Notes under the pieces: model-generated
Database searches by the model: none
Told to the model about the DNA's origin: nothing
The model's input: the letters and a program-made list of their open reading frames with translations, nothing else
Translations under genes and position numbers: made by a program
NCBI GenBank assembly: GCA_020637855.1
Contig: JACKJR010000001.1
Location: 744,001 to 808,000 of the forward strand
Reading direction: 5' to 3'
Length of the DNA: 64,000 nt
Origin: Rhodobiaceae bacterium
GTDB lineage: Bacteria; Pseudomonadota; Alphaproteobacteria; Rhizobiales; Tepidamorphaceae
Part shown: piece by piece, positions 1 through 6,418 of the stretch
How positions within the stretch are numbered: the stretch's first letter is position 1
How the letters are laid out: every line of letters begins with the position of its first letter

Positions 1-1
1 C

Positions 2-115
2 GTTGGCTTTGGCGGGTTTATCCAGAATCTTGTCTTCGTGACGCTAGGTAACATCGTGGGCGGGGCAGGCGGTGTCGCGCTGGCCTACCGTCTGGCATAC
101 GGACCAAGAGCCTGA
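2..115 (+). CDS. Formate/nitrite transporter family protein, C-terminal end (partial)
   Basis: This is the 3' end of a gene that starts before the window. Frame 2 reads 37 codons to a TGA at 113-115. The residues include NLVFVTLGNIVGGAGG followed by VALAYRLAYG. The GN-x-VGGAG pattern followed by a short last helix is characteristic of the C-terminus of FocA/NirC (FNT) pentameric anion channels of the inner membrane. Nothing upstream is visible, so formate, nitrite or another small anion cannot be told apart. The last 18 codons and the stop lie in a 60-bp segment that is repeated exactly at 291-350. Confidence 0.7.
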   Translation, partial: VGFGGFIQNLVFVTLGNIVGGAGGVALAYRLAYGPRA

Positions 116-120
116 CCCGC
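61..120 (+). repeat. 60-bp direct repeat, copy 1 (3' end of the FNT gene)
   Basis: Positions 61-120 are identical base for base to 291-350. This copy holds the authentic last 18 codons and stop of the transporter gene. The two copies bracket two tandem 81-bp units. Confidence 0.9.
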
Positions 121-126
121 CAGGAG

Positions 127-288
127 CGCGACTGCGCGACCGGCCGAAAGGCCGCCCCCGCGGAGGTCGTTCGCGAAGCGAACTGGCCGTGAGCGAAATA
201 AATCCAGCGCGACTGCGCGACCGGCCGAAAGGCCGCCCCCGCGGAGGCTGTTCGCGAAGCGAACTGGCCGTGAGCGAAATAAATCCAG
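127..288. repeat. Two tandem 81-bp hairpin-rich repeat units
   Basis: Units at 127-207 and 208-288 differ at only two adjacent bases (gaggtcg against gaggctg). Each contains a CGGCC-GAAA-GGCCG stem-loop and a second small stem TTCGC-GAA-GCGAA. No convincing reading frame explains them. They look like a palindromic intergenic repeat of the REP/BIME kind inserted at, or amplified beside, the transporter stop codon. Confidence 0.8.
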
Positions 289-290
289 CT

Positions 291-350
291 CGGGGCAGGC
301 GGTGTCGCGCTGGCCTACCGTCTGGCATACGGACCAAGAGCCTGACCCGC
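291..350 (+). repeat. 60-bp direct repeat, copy 2 (displaced FNT gene tail)
   Basis: An exact second copy of 61-120. It includes the last 18 codons and the TGA of the transporter gene but has no gene upstream in frame, so it is a non-functional tail. The stretch 351-397 up to the next stop codon shows nothing recognisable. Confidence 0.85.
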
Positions 351-397
351 TCGATTGCGGATCAGGCAATTTCGCACGGTCTTGTAAGCCACTGGCC

Positions 398-757
398 TTA
401 GTAGCAGCGGTAGTACCGCATGCAGCCGCGATAGTCCGGACCGCCATAACCCCAGTTTGCGGCACAGCGGCGGCTCCAGTATGAGCAGTAGCTTTCCTGG
501 CGGCGGTAACTGCGGCGCGGCTTCGGATAATAGTTGTAATAGCGGCGCGGCGCGGGGTTGTAATAGAAGTAGATGCCGCTGCGCGGATAACGCCGGTAGA
601 AACGGCGACCGTGCCTGCCGTGTGCCAACAGCAATTGTCCATTGGCGTTTTCTGCTTTCGGGGCCTGATTGATGTTGCCGGTGACCGCGTGTGCAGCCGA
701 AGGCATGGCAAGGCCAATCACAAAAGCTGCGGCGATAGCCATCAAGATGGTGCGCAT
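398..757 (-). CDS. Small secreted Tyr/Arg-rich protein with four-cysteine C-terminus
   Basis: This 119-residue protein has an N-terminal signal peptide (MRTILMAIAAAFVIGL, then an Ala-rich cleavage region ending AHA). The mature part is rich in Tyr, Arg and Pro and ends in a compact module of about 30 residues with four Cys (YCSYWSRRC, GCM, CY). The start at 757 is preferred to upstream in-frame Met codons because GGAGG precedes it at good spacing. A paralogue at 892-1233 shares the leader and the C-terminal module nearly unchanged while the middle differs. I do not recognise a named family. Likely exported, perhaps disulfide-bonded; function unknown. Confidence 0.75.
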   Translation of the reverse strand: MRTILMAIAAAFVIGLAMPSAAHAVTGNINQAPKAENANGQLLLAHGRHGRRFYRRYPRSGIYFYYNPAPRRYYNYYPKPRRSYRRQESYCSYWSRRCAANWGYGGPDYRGCMRYYRCY

Positions 758-891
758 TCTGTCCTCCACTCGGTTGCCGCCTGTCACGGCGGTGCGAACC
801 GTATTGTTCGGACAGTCAACATGAACCGGGCCTGAACGGCGTTTGGTCAGGCCCGGTTGATTTGCGCGATCTGCTCGTCGGCTGCGATGCC

Positions 892-1233
892 TCAGAGGCA
901 GCCGTAATATTTCATGCAGCCGCGATAATTCCGGCCACCGTAGCCCCAGTTCGCGGCACAGCGGCGGCTCCAGTATGAGCAGTAGCTTTCCTGTCGGCGG
1001 TAACTGCGGCGCGGGCGCGGATTGTAGTAATAGCGCGGCGCAGGGACGTAGTAGAAATAGTTCCTGTCACGCGACCGAAACCTGTTGTTGCCAACACCGT
1101 TATTGTTATTGCCGCCTCTGTAAAGCGGGCTTCCCGGAGATTGGTCGTAGTCACCGCTGGCCGCGTTTGCGGCTGAAGGCAGGGTAAGACCAATCACGAA
1201 CGTAGCGATGATAGCCATCAAGATGGTGCGCAT
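892..1233 (-). CDS. Small secreted Tyr/Asn-rich protein, paralogue of 398-757
   Basis: This 113-residue protein starts MRTILMAIIATFVIGL, a signal peptide nearly identical to that of its neighbour. The middle is Asn/Gly/Arg/Tyr-rich (a GGNNNNGVGNN stretch). The end repeats the four-cysteine module YCSYWSRRC, GCM, GCL. GGAGG lies just upstream of the chosen start. Leader and tail are conserved at DNA level too, while the middle has diverged, so this is a tandem duplication under selection on its ends. Function unknown; probably a periplasmic, envelope or secreted protein. Confidence 0.75.
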   Translation of the reverse strand: MRTILMAIIATFVIGLTLPSAANAASGDYDQSPGSPLYRGGNNNNGVGNNRFRSRDRNYFYYVPAPRYYYNPRPRRSYRRQESYCSYWSRRCAANWGYGGRNYRGCMKYYGCL

Positions 1234-1386
1234 CTGAGCCTCCACTCCTTGCCGCCGGTGGCGGCGAAACAATCTCCATGCTTGAAACATTCAACATGAA
1301 CCAAGCCTGAACAATGAATGTGACGGTATCAGGTTGCAGCCGTTATGATCGCTGAAAAATGACGGGCATAGGGAGCATCGGGCGGC

Positions 1387-2061
1387 ATGAACATACTGAT
1401 ATTACTGGATTTTGCCGGTGTTGCTGTTTTTGCGGCAACCGGAGCTCTGGCCGCATCGCGTAAACAGCTCGACATTGTCGGCTTTGTGTTTCTGGCCTGC
1501 GTAACCGGAATCGGTGGCGGGACGTTCCGTGATCTCGTGTTGGGACATGTGCCGGTTACATGGGTCCGGAACCCGGAATATCTGCTGATCTGCGCGGCAA
1601 CGGCAGTGCTGCTCTATTTCACAGCGCACATGATGGAAAGCCGTTACCGCATCCTGCTGTGGCTTGACGCGGTGGGCTTGGCTGCCTTCTGCGCCATGGG
1701 AGCAGCCGTCGGCTTGAAAGCAACCGGATCGCCCGCAATCGCCATTGTCACAGGCATGGCGACGGCCACCTTCGGCGGCATCCTGCGCGACGTTCTGGCG
1801 GAAGAGAAATCGGTCCTGCTGCGCCCGGAAATCTACGTCAGCGCGGCGGCTGCAGGGTCCGCGCTTTACACGATCGCCGATGCCGCAGGCGCGGTGCCGG
1901 GCCTGTCGGCTTTGCTGGCGATGGCGCTTGCTTTCGCCATTCGCGGCGGGGCGCTGATCTTCGGCTGGACCATGCCGAGCTACCGCGCCCGGGCCGGGCG
2001 CAACGAGGCCGAATTGCTGCGCGACGGGATCGTATCGCCGCCGCCCGGCCAGTCTCGATAA
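1387..2061 (+). CDS. TRIC-type cation channel (UPF0126/YadS family) membrane protein
   Basis: This 224-residue integral membrane protein has two related halves, each carrying the family's glycine-rich RD motif: TGIGGGTFRD near residue 43 and TFGGILRD near residue 129. About seven hydrophobic helices fit the usual length of roughly 200-220 residues. Bacterial TRIC homologues are monovalent cation channels forming trimers in the inner membrane. GGGAG and GGGCGGC precede the ATG. The stop codon (2059-2061) directly abuts the complement of the stop of the duplicated aminotransferase tail at 2062, so that duplication reached the very end of this gene without damaging it. Confidence 0.88.
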   Translation: MNILILLDFAGVAVFAATGALAASRKQLDIVGFVFLACVTGIGGGTFRDLVLGHVPVTWVRNPEYLLICAATAVLLYFTAHMMESRYRILLWLDAVGLAAFCAMGAAVGLKATGSPAIAIVTGMATATFGGILRDVLAEEKSVLLRPEIYVSAAAAGSALYTIADAAGAVPGLSALLAMALAFAIRGGALIFGWTMPSYRARAGRNEAELLRDGIVSPPPGQSR

Positions 2062-2161
2062 TTACCCCAGCACCTCTTTCACCGCATCGGCCATTGCCTC
2101 GACGACCACGTCGCACTCCGCCGGCGTGATGCACAGCGGCGGCGCGAAGCCGATGATGTCG
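2062..2161 (-). pseudogene. Duplicated 3' tail of the adjacent class III aminotransferase gene
   Basis: These 100 bases match the gene end at 2227-2326 at 95 positions. The five differences are confined to the last eight codons, and the next 76 bases are identical. In frame it still reads to a stop and ends AVKEVLG where the intact gene ends AVKDVLG. There is no start and no upstream frame, so it is a displaced gene end. A 65-bp spacer with a large palindrome separates it from the intact gene. Confidence 0.85.
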
Positions 2162-2167
2162 TCCGCC

Positions 2168-2213
2168 CGCATAGTCCTGAAAAGTTGCAGACTTTTCAGA
2201 TGAGACTATGCGG
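2168..2213. repeat. Nested palindrome between the two aminotransferase tails
   Basis: Outer arms CCGCATAGTC (2168-2177) and GACTATGCGG (2204-2213) are perfect complements. Inside lies a second stem, CTGAAAAGT with ACTTTTCAG, around a TGCAG loop. The A-run follows the hairpin on the plus strand, so on the minus strand the T-run comes before it. It is therefore not a canonical terminator for the minus-strand gene. It may be a small palindromic element tied to the tail duplication. Confidence 0.75.
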
Positions 2214-2226
2214 CAAAAAAAGCAAC

Positions 2227-3597
2227 TTATCCCAGCACGTCCTTGACGGCATCGGCCATTGCCTCGACGACCACGTCGCACTCCGCCGGCGTGATGCACA
2301 GCGGCGGCGCGAAGCCGATGATGTCGCCCTGCGGCATGGCGCGCGCGATGACGCCGCGTTTGAGCAGGGCGGCGGCAACAGCGGGCCCGGTTTTCTTCGC
2401 CGGGTCGAGGAAGGTACGGCTGTCCTTGTCTTCGACGAATTCCACCGCGCAGAGCAGGCCTTCGCCGCGTATGTCGCCGACATTCGCATGCCCGCCTACG
2501 GCGTCTTTCAGCGCTTTCTTCAAATAAGCGCCGGTTGAGCCCGCATTGGCGACCAGCCCGAGATCGTCGATCAGCTTCAGGTTGGCAACTCCGGCTGCCG
2601 CCCCGATCGGATGCGCCGAATAAGTCCAGCCATGGCCGATGGGACCGAGTTCATCAGTGCCCTGTTCCAGCACCTTCCAGACCTTGTCGCCGATGATCGA
2701 ACCCGATAGCGGCGCATAGGCAGATGTCAGTCCCTTGGCGATGGTGATGATGTCCGGTTTCATCCCGTAGTGATCCGAACCGAACATGGTGCCAAGCCGC
2801 CCGAAACCGGTGACCACTTCGTCTGCGATGAGAAGAATATCGTGCTTGTCGAGCACCTTCTGGATCGCCGACCAATAGCCTTCAGGCGGCGGCACAAGGC
2901 CACCGGTACCGAGCGCCGGTTCGCCGATGAACGCGGCGATCGTATCCGCGCCCTCGCGCGCGATCAGCGCTTCCAGCTCGCTGACGCAATGAGCGGTGAA
3001 ATCGGCCTCGTTCATGGCAAGGTCGGGGCGACGGAAATAGTACGGCGCCTCGGTATGGATCACCTGTGGCAGCGGCAGGTCGAACTTCTTGTGGAACAGT
3101 TCAAGGCCGGTCAGCGACCCGGTCATCAGGCCAGAGCCGTGATAGCCGCGCCAGCGCGAGATGATCTTCTTCTTTTCCGGCCGCCCGAGGATGTTGTTGT
3201 AGTACCAGACGAGCTTGACGTTGGTCTCGTTGGCGTCCGATCCGCCAAGGCCGAAATAGACCTTCGACATGTGAGCCGGCGCGCGCTCCATCACCATTTT
3301 GGCGAGCGTGATCGAGGCTTCCGTGCCATGGCCGACATAGGCGTGGTAGTAGGCGAGCTCTTTCGCTTGTGCGGCGATGGCTTCCGCTATCTCGCGGCGC
3401 CCGTAGCCGACATTGACGCAATAAAGCCCTGCGAAGGCGTCCAGCAGTTTCGTTCCGTCGCGGTCTTCGATGAAGACGCCGGAACCGCCGGTTACGATCC
3501 GGTTGGGGCTTTCACCACGCGCGTGCTGGGCAAGATGGGTCGAGGGGTGGAAGAAGTTTTCCCGGTCCCACTGGTCGAGTCGATCGTTCTTCAGCAT
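2227..3597 (-). CDS. Class III (omega) PLP-dependent aminotransferase
   Basis: At 456 residues this is the normal length for fold-type I class III aminotransferases, which move an amino group from an omega-amine or amino acid to pyruvate or 2-oxoglutarate. Visible features are the GGSDANETN phosphate-binding turn (residue ~118), the YHG motif (~152), the cofactor-binding Asp259 in ADEVVTGFG and the Schiff-base Lys288 in IAKGLTS. The start at 3597 follows GAGGAGA; the longer upstream extension is low-complexity and rejected. It is the last gene of a probable minus-strand run with eutC- and eutB-like genes, so a diaminobutyrate or similar substrate is possible but not shown. Its 3' end is duplicated at 2062-2161. 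Confidence 0.85.
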   Translation of the reverse strand: MLKNDRLDQWDRENFFHPSTHLAQHARGESPNRIVTGGSGVFIEDRDGTKLLDAFAGLYCVNVGYGRREIAEAIAAQAKELAYYHAYVGHGTEASITLAKMVMERAPAHMSKVYFGLGGSDANETNVKLVWYYNNILGRPEKKKIISRWRGYHGSGLMTGSLTGLELFHKKFDLPLPQVIHTEAPYYFRRPDLAMNEADFTAHCVSELEALIAREGADTIAAFIGEPALGTGGLVPPPEGYWSAIQKVLDKHDILLIADEVVTGFGRLGTMFGSDHYGMKPDIITIAKGLTSAYAPLSGSIIGDKVWKVLEQGTDELGPIGHGWTYSAHPIGAAAGVANLKLIDDLGLVANAGSTGAYLKKALKDAVGGHANVGDIRGEGLLCAVEFVEDKDSRTFLDPAKKTGPAVAAALLKRGVIARAMPQGDIIGFAPPLCITPAECDVVVEAMADAVKDVLG

Positions 3598-3831
3598 GTG
3601 TCTCTCCTCGTAAGGCGGCGGCCCGCCGCCATTGCCGGTAAGTACTGAGGAGCCTCGTGCACGCGGACCCGCGCTGCCGGGTCGCTTGCCCATGAGGGTG
3701 ATGACCTGACAGGAGGATGGCCGGTCGCCAGTGGCTCCAGGCACCCAGGCAGCAGCGCGCAATGCCTTTATTGCGTGGGATGGATTACCAGTAGCGCATT
3801 CGCGGGAGCCGGAAAAGGGCCGCCCGAAAGG

Positions 3832-4824
3832 TTACGCTTGAATGATCGTGCCGAGCCTGGCGGCTTTCGCGGCCCCCAGCGCATGCGTTGCAATCGCGGT
3901 ATCCTGCGCGCCGGTTCCGGTCAGGTCGCAGATGGTGATGTCGTCGGGGGATTTACGCGCTGTGACCTTGCCCGCGACAACCTCGCCGAGTTCAGCCGGA
4001 GTGCCCTTGTCCCACAGGCCGGTCGCGATTGCCGAGCGCAGTTCACCGAGTTTCTCGCACTGGCTGACCCGGTCGCAGATATAGGCGCTGGCCCGAGCCA
4101 AAGCCTGCGGGTCGATCTCGTTCTTCTCGCCCTGGTCGGAGCCCATGGCGGTGATGTGCAGCCCCGGATGCAGCCAGTCCGCATTCAGGACCGGTGTGCG
4201 CGCCGGCGTTGTCGTCACAACAAGCTGGCTTTCGGCGACGAGCTGTCCGGGGTCGTTTTCCACGCGAGCCTCGACACCGAGGTTTGCGGCAAGCTCCGAA
4301 GCGCAGGTTTGCGCCTTTTCGCTGTCGCGGCCCCAGACAAGCACCCGTTTGAACGGCCTCACCAGGAAAGCTGCTTCCATCTGCAGTTTCGCCTGAACGC
4401 CGGTGCCGATGACGCCTGCGGTCTCGACCGCGGCAGGCGACATGTGTTTGGCGGCCACCGCACCGGCGGCGGCAGTGCGCACGTCCGTCAGATAGCCGTT
4501 GTCGAGGAACAACGCCTCGACCAGACCGGTCTTGGCGGAAAACAGGATCATCAGCCCGTTGAGGCTCGGCAGGCCGAGCTTGGGATTGTCGAAGAAACCG
4601 GGGCTGACCTTGATGGCGAACCCCTCGAAGCCGGGGATATAGGCGGTCTTCACGTCGACCTCGCCATTGGCGTCCGGGATTGCCATCGACAGGATCGGCG
4701 GCATGATGACCTCTCCGGTTGCCAATGCAGCGAAGGCGCGCTCCACCGTCCCGATGGCAGACATGTCGAGCTTTACGGCTTGTCGCAATTCGGCTTCGGT
4801 GACGACGATGATGTCATGCGCCAT
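3832..4824 (-). CDS. eutC: Ornithine cyclodeaminase/mu-crystallin family protein, EutC-like
   Basis: A 330-residue member of the ornithine cyclodeaminase/mu-crystallin family. It has a Rossmann part with the motif GVIGTGVQAK (~residue 150), the upstream DVRTAAAGAVAAKHM segment and the conserved late DLTGTGAQDTAIA segment that lines the NAD(H) site. Pairing with a serine/threonine-dehydratase-like gene, overlapping by 11 bp, is the arrangement called eutB-eutC in ectoine/hydroxyectoine utilisation. The hydrolase and deacetylase (doeA/eutD, doeB/eutE) are not in this window, so the symbol rests on homology and pairing only. The start at 4824 is chosen over 4854 to limit overlap with eutB. Other cyclodeaminase-like roles remain possible. 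Confidence 0.7.
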   Translation of the reverse strand: MAHDIIVVTEAELRQAVKLDMSAIGTVERAFAALATGEVIMPPILSMAIPDANGEVDVKTAYIPGFEGFAIKVSPGFFDNPKLGLPSLNGLMILFSAKTGLVEALFLDNGYLTDVRTAAAGAVAAKHMSPAAVETAGVIGTGVQAKLQMEAAFLVRPFKRVLVWGRDSEKAQTCASELAANLGVEARVENDPGQLVAESQLVVTTTPARTPVLNADWLHPGLHITAMGSDQGEKNEIDPQALARASAYICDRVSQCEKLGELRSAIATGLWDKGTPAELGEVVAGKVTARKSPDDITICDLTGTGAQDTAIATHALGAAKAARLGTIIQA

Positions 4825-5821
4825 AGGCTTGCCCTTTGATTGTAACGTCTCCAAGGGTCACGTCCTTGCCCGTCACGATCTGCGTGAAGACGTTCATGTC
4901 CACATTGCGCCCGGTGATGATGGCCGCGACCGGTCCATTCAGCGGGGGCAGTTTCCCCGCCTGCAGTGCTGCGATGCCGACGGCGGATGCGCCTTCCGCG
5001 ACAAGCCGATCCTCGTAATAGAGCGTCTGCATGGCGCGGTAGATCTCTGCTTCGGTGACGAGGATGACATCGTCGAGCAGGTCGCGGCACAGCGCGAACG
5101 ACAGCTTGTTGGTAAGCCCGACGCCACCGCCGAGCGAATCCGCAAGGCTTGCGACCTCCTCGATCTCGACCGGGTGGCCTGCTGCAAGCGAAGCATGCAT
5201 CGCCGCGCCCCGCTCCATCGAGATGCCGATGACACGGATGTCCGGCTTGATTGCTTTTGCCGCAAGCGCGATGCCCCCGGCAAGCCCTCCGCCGGAGAGC
5301 GGCACAAGGATCATGTCGAGATCGGGCCGGTCTTCCAGAAGCTCAAGCCCGATGGTGCCTTGTCCGGCGATGACGGAGGCATCGTCGAAAGGCGAGATTT
5401 CGGCCAGCCCCTCCGCTTTGCAAAGCCGCGTGCTTTCCGCTTGTGCGTCGTCCTGGCTTTTGCCGGTGATACAAACTTCTGCGCCGAGTGCCCTGATGCC
5501 GTCCACCTTCGCCTGCGGCACCAGCTCCGACATGCAGACCACCGCGCGAAGCCCCCGCGCCCGCGCCGCATAGGCGATGCCGCGCCCGTGGTTGCCGGTC
5601 GAGCAGCAGGTGACCCCGGTGCAATCGTCGGGCAGGGCAGCGATGGCATTGGCCGCACCGCGCAGCTTGAACGCGCCTATCGGTTGGGCGATTTCAAGCT
5701 TCAGCAGAAAATCCTGGCCGGAAACCGTGCTCAGGTGAGGCGAGGGAGCCAGCGGAGTGCGTGCCGCGACGCCGGCTATACGTGCGCGTGCGGAATAAAC
5801 GTCGGCCAGCGCCAGGCGCAT
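4814..5821 (-). CDS. eutB: PLP-dependent serine/threonine dehydratase-like protein, EutB-like
   Basis: A 335-residue fold-type II PLP enzyme. The Schiff-base lysine is K52 in GAFKLRGA, the substrate loop is STGNHGRG (~residue 74) and the phosphate-binding loop is SGGGLAGG (~176). The family makes 2-oxoacids from hydroxy amino acids; the EutB branch takes part in hydroxyectoine breakdown. GGAGGG lies just upstream of the start at 5821. The gene is translationally coupled to the cyclodeaminase gene behind it and follows the pcaC-like gene by 72 bp. If it is not EutB, a generic threonine/serine dehydratase or racemase is the alternative. Confidence 0.7.
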   Translation of the reverse strand: MRLALADVYSARARIAGVAARTPLAPSPHLSTVSGQDFLLKLEIAQPIGAFKLRGAANAIAALPDDCTGVTCCSTGNHGRGIAYAARARGLRAVVCMSELVPQAKVDGIRALGAEVCITGKSQDDAQAESTRLCKAEGLAEISPFDDASVIAGQGTIGLELLEDRPDLDMILVPLSGGGLAGGIALAAKAIKPDIRVIGISMERGAAMHASLAAGHPVEIEEVASLADSLGGGVGLTNKLSFALCRDLLDDVILVTEAEIYRAMQTLYYEDRLVAEGASAVGIAALQAGKLPPLNGPVAAIITGRNVDMNVFTQIVTGKDVTLGDVTIKGQAYGA

Positions 5822-5893
5822 GCACCCTCCGGTGAGTGTCGATTGGAACAGGCCGCAGGACAACACGCGGCGGCGGGGGAATGCAACCCGGCC

Positions 5894-6301
5894 TTATTCG
5901 CCCCGGTTGATGCTCACACCTTGTCCTTCCAACTCGCCGATGATGGTGGCGGCGCGGTGAAATGCCGTGTTGGCGGCGGGAACGCCGGCATAGATCGCCT
6001 GCTGCATGAAAAGTTCTTTGACGTCACTGAGTGCCACGCCATGGCTCAGCGCCGCGCGCAGGTGCAGATCGAATTCTTCCCAACGCGCAAGCGCCATCGT
6101 GGTGGCAATCACGATCAAGCGCCGCGTGCGGTCGTCGAGACCGGGGCGCGTCCAGATTTCACCCCAGGCATAACGGGTAATCAGTTCCTGGAATTCCCGG
6201 TTGAAATCGGTCGCATTTTTCATGGATCGGTCGACATGGGCATCGCCGAGCGTAGCGCGGCGCTTCTTCATGCCGGCTGCAAGCCTGTCTTTTTCGTCCA
6301 C
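5894..6301 (-). CDS. pcaC: 4-carboxymuconolactone decarboxylase
   Basis: This 135-residue protein is the full size of PcaC, which decarboxylates gamma-carboxymuconolactone to beta-ketoadipate enol-lactone in protocatechuate catabolism. Family blocks are clear: the N-terminal RRATLGDAHVDR, then TRYAWGEIWTRPGLD, and the C-terminal QQAIYAGVPAANTAFH. The GTG at 6301 is taken as start because GGGAGAG precedes it; an internal ATG at 6271 is possible. No pcaD, pcaH, pcaG or pcaB is beside it, so it is an orphan here and may have been recruited to the neighbouring eutBC-like run. AhpD-like relatives exist, but the RYAWGEIW block favours PcaC. Confidence 0.82.
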   Translation of the reverse strand: MDEKDRLAAGMKKRRATLGDAHVDRSMKNATDFNREFQELITRYAWGEIWTRPGLDDRTRRLIVIATTMALARWEEFDLHLRAALSHGVALSDVKELFMQQAIYAGVPAANTAFHRAATIIGELEGQGVSINRGE

Positions 6302-6360
6302 GCCGCTCTCCCGTTTCTGTGCGTTTCCTTCGCTGCGACACTATGCGCGAAAGCGCGAAC

Positions 6361-6389
6361 GAAAAAGGGGCGGCCCGAAAGCCGCCCCT
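6361..6389 (-). terminator. Rho-independent terminator of the binding-protein gene
   Basis: On the minus strand a perfect 9-bp GC-rich stem (AGGGGCGGC paired with GCCGCCCCT, six-base loop) is followed by a run of T. It lies about 30 bp past the stop of the 6419-7993 gene and separates it from the pcaC-like gene. Confidence 0.85.
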
Positions 6390-6418
6390 GATTTCACCGT
6401 CGCCTGGATCGATTGCGA

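Noticed and set aside
61..350. CRISPR array
   Set aside because: There are only two 81-bp tandem units and one pair of 60-bp repeats with no regular spacers, and no cas genes are present.
2168..2213. Palindrome as rho-independent terminator of the aminotransferase
   Set aside because: On the minus strand the T-run comes before the hairpin, not after it, and on the plus strand it is followed by A's.
3775..4839. Long plus-strand open frame (354 codons)
   Set aside because: It lies antisense to the eutC-like gene; its translation has no family features and mirrors the GC-rich third-position pattern of the real gene.
3832..5821. Complete ectoine/hydroxyectoine catabolic operon
   Set aside because: Only eutB- and eutC-like genes are present; doeA, doeB, a regulator and an ectoine transporter are not in view, so the pathway is not claimed.
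4667..6391. 574-codon plus-strand frame
   Set aside because: It runs antisense through eutB, pcaC and the terminator at 6361; the real genes on the minus strand have ribosome sites and family motifs.
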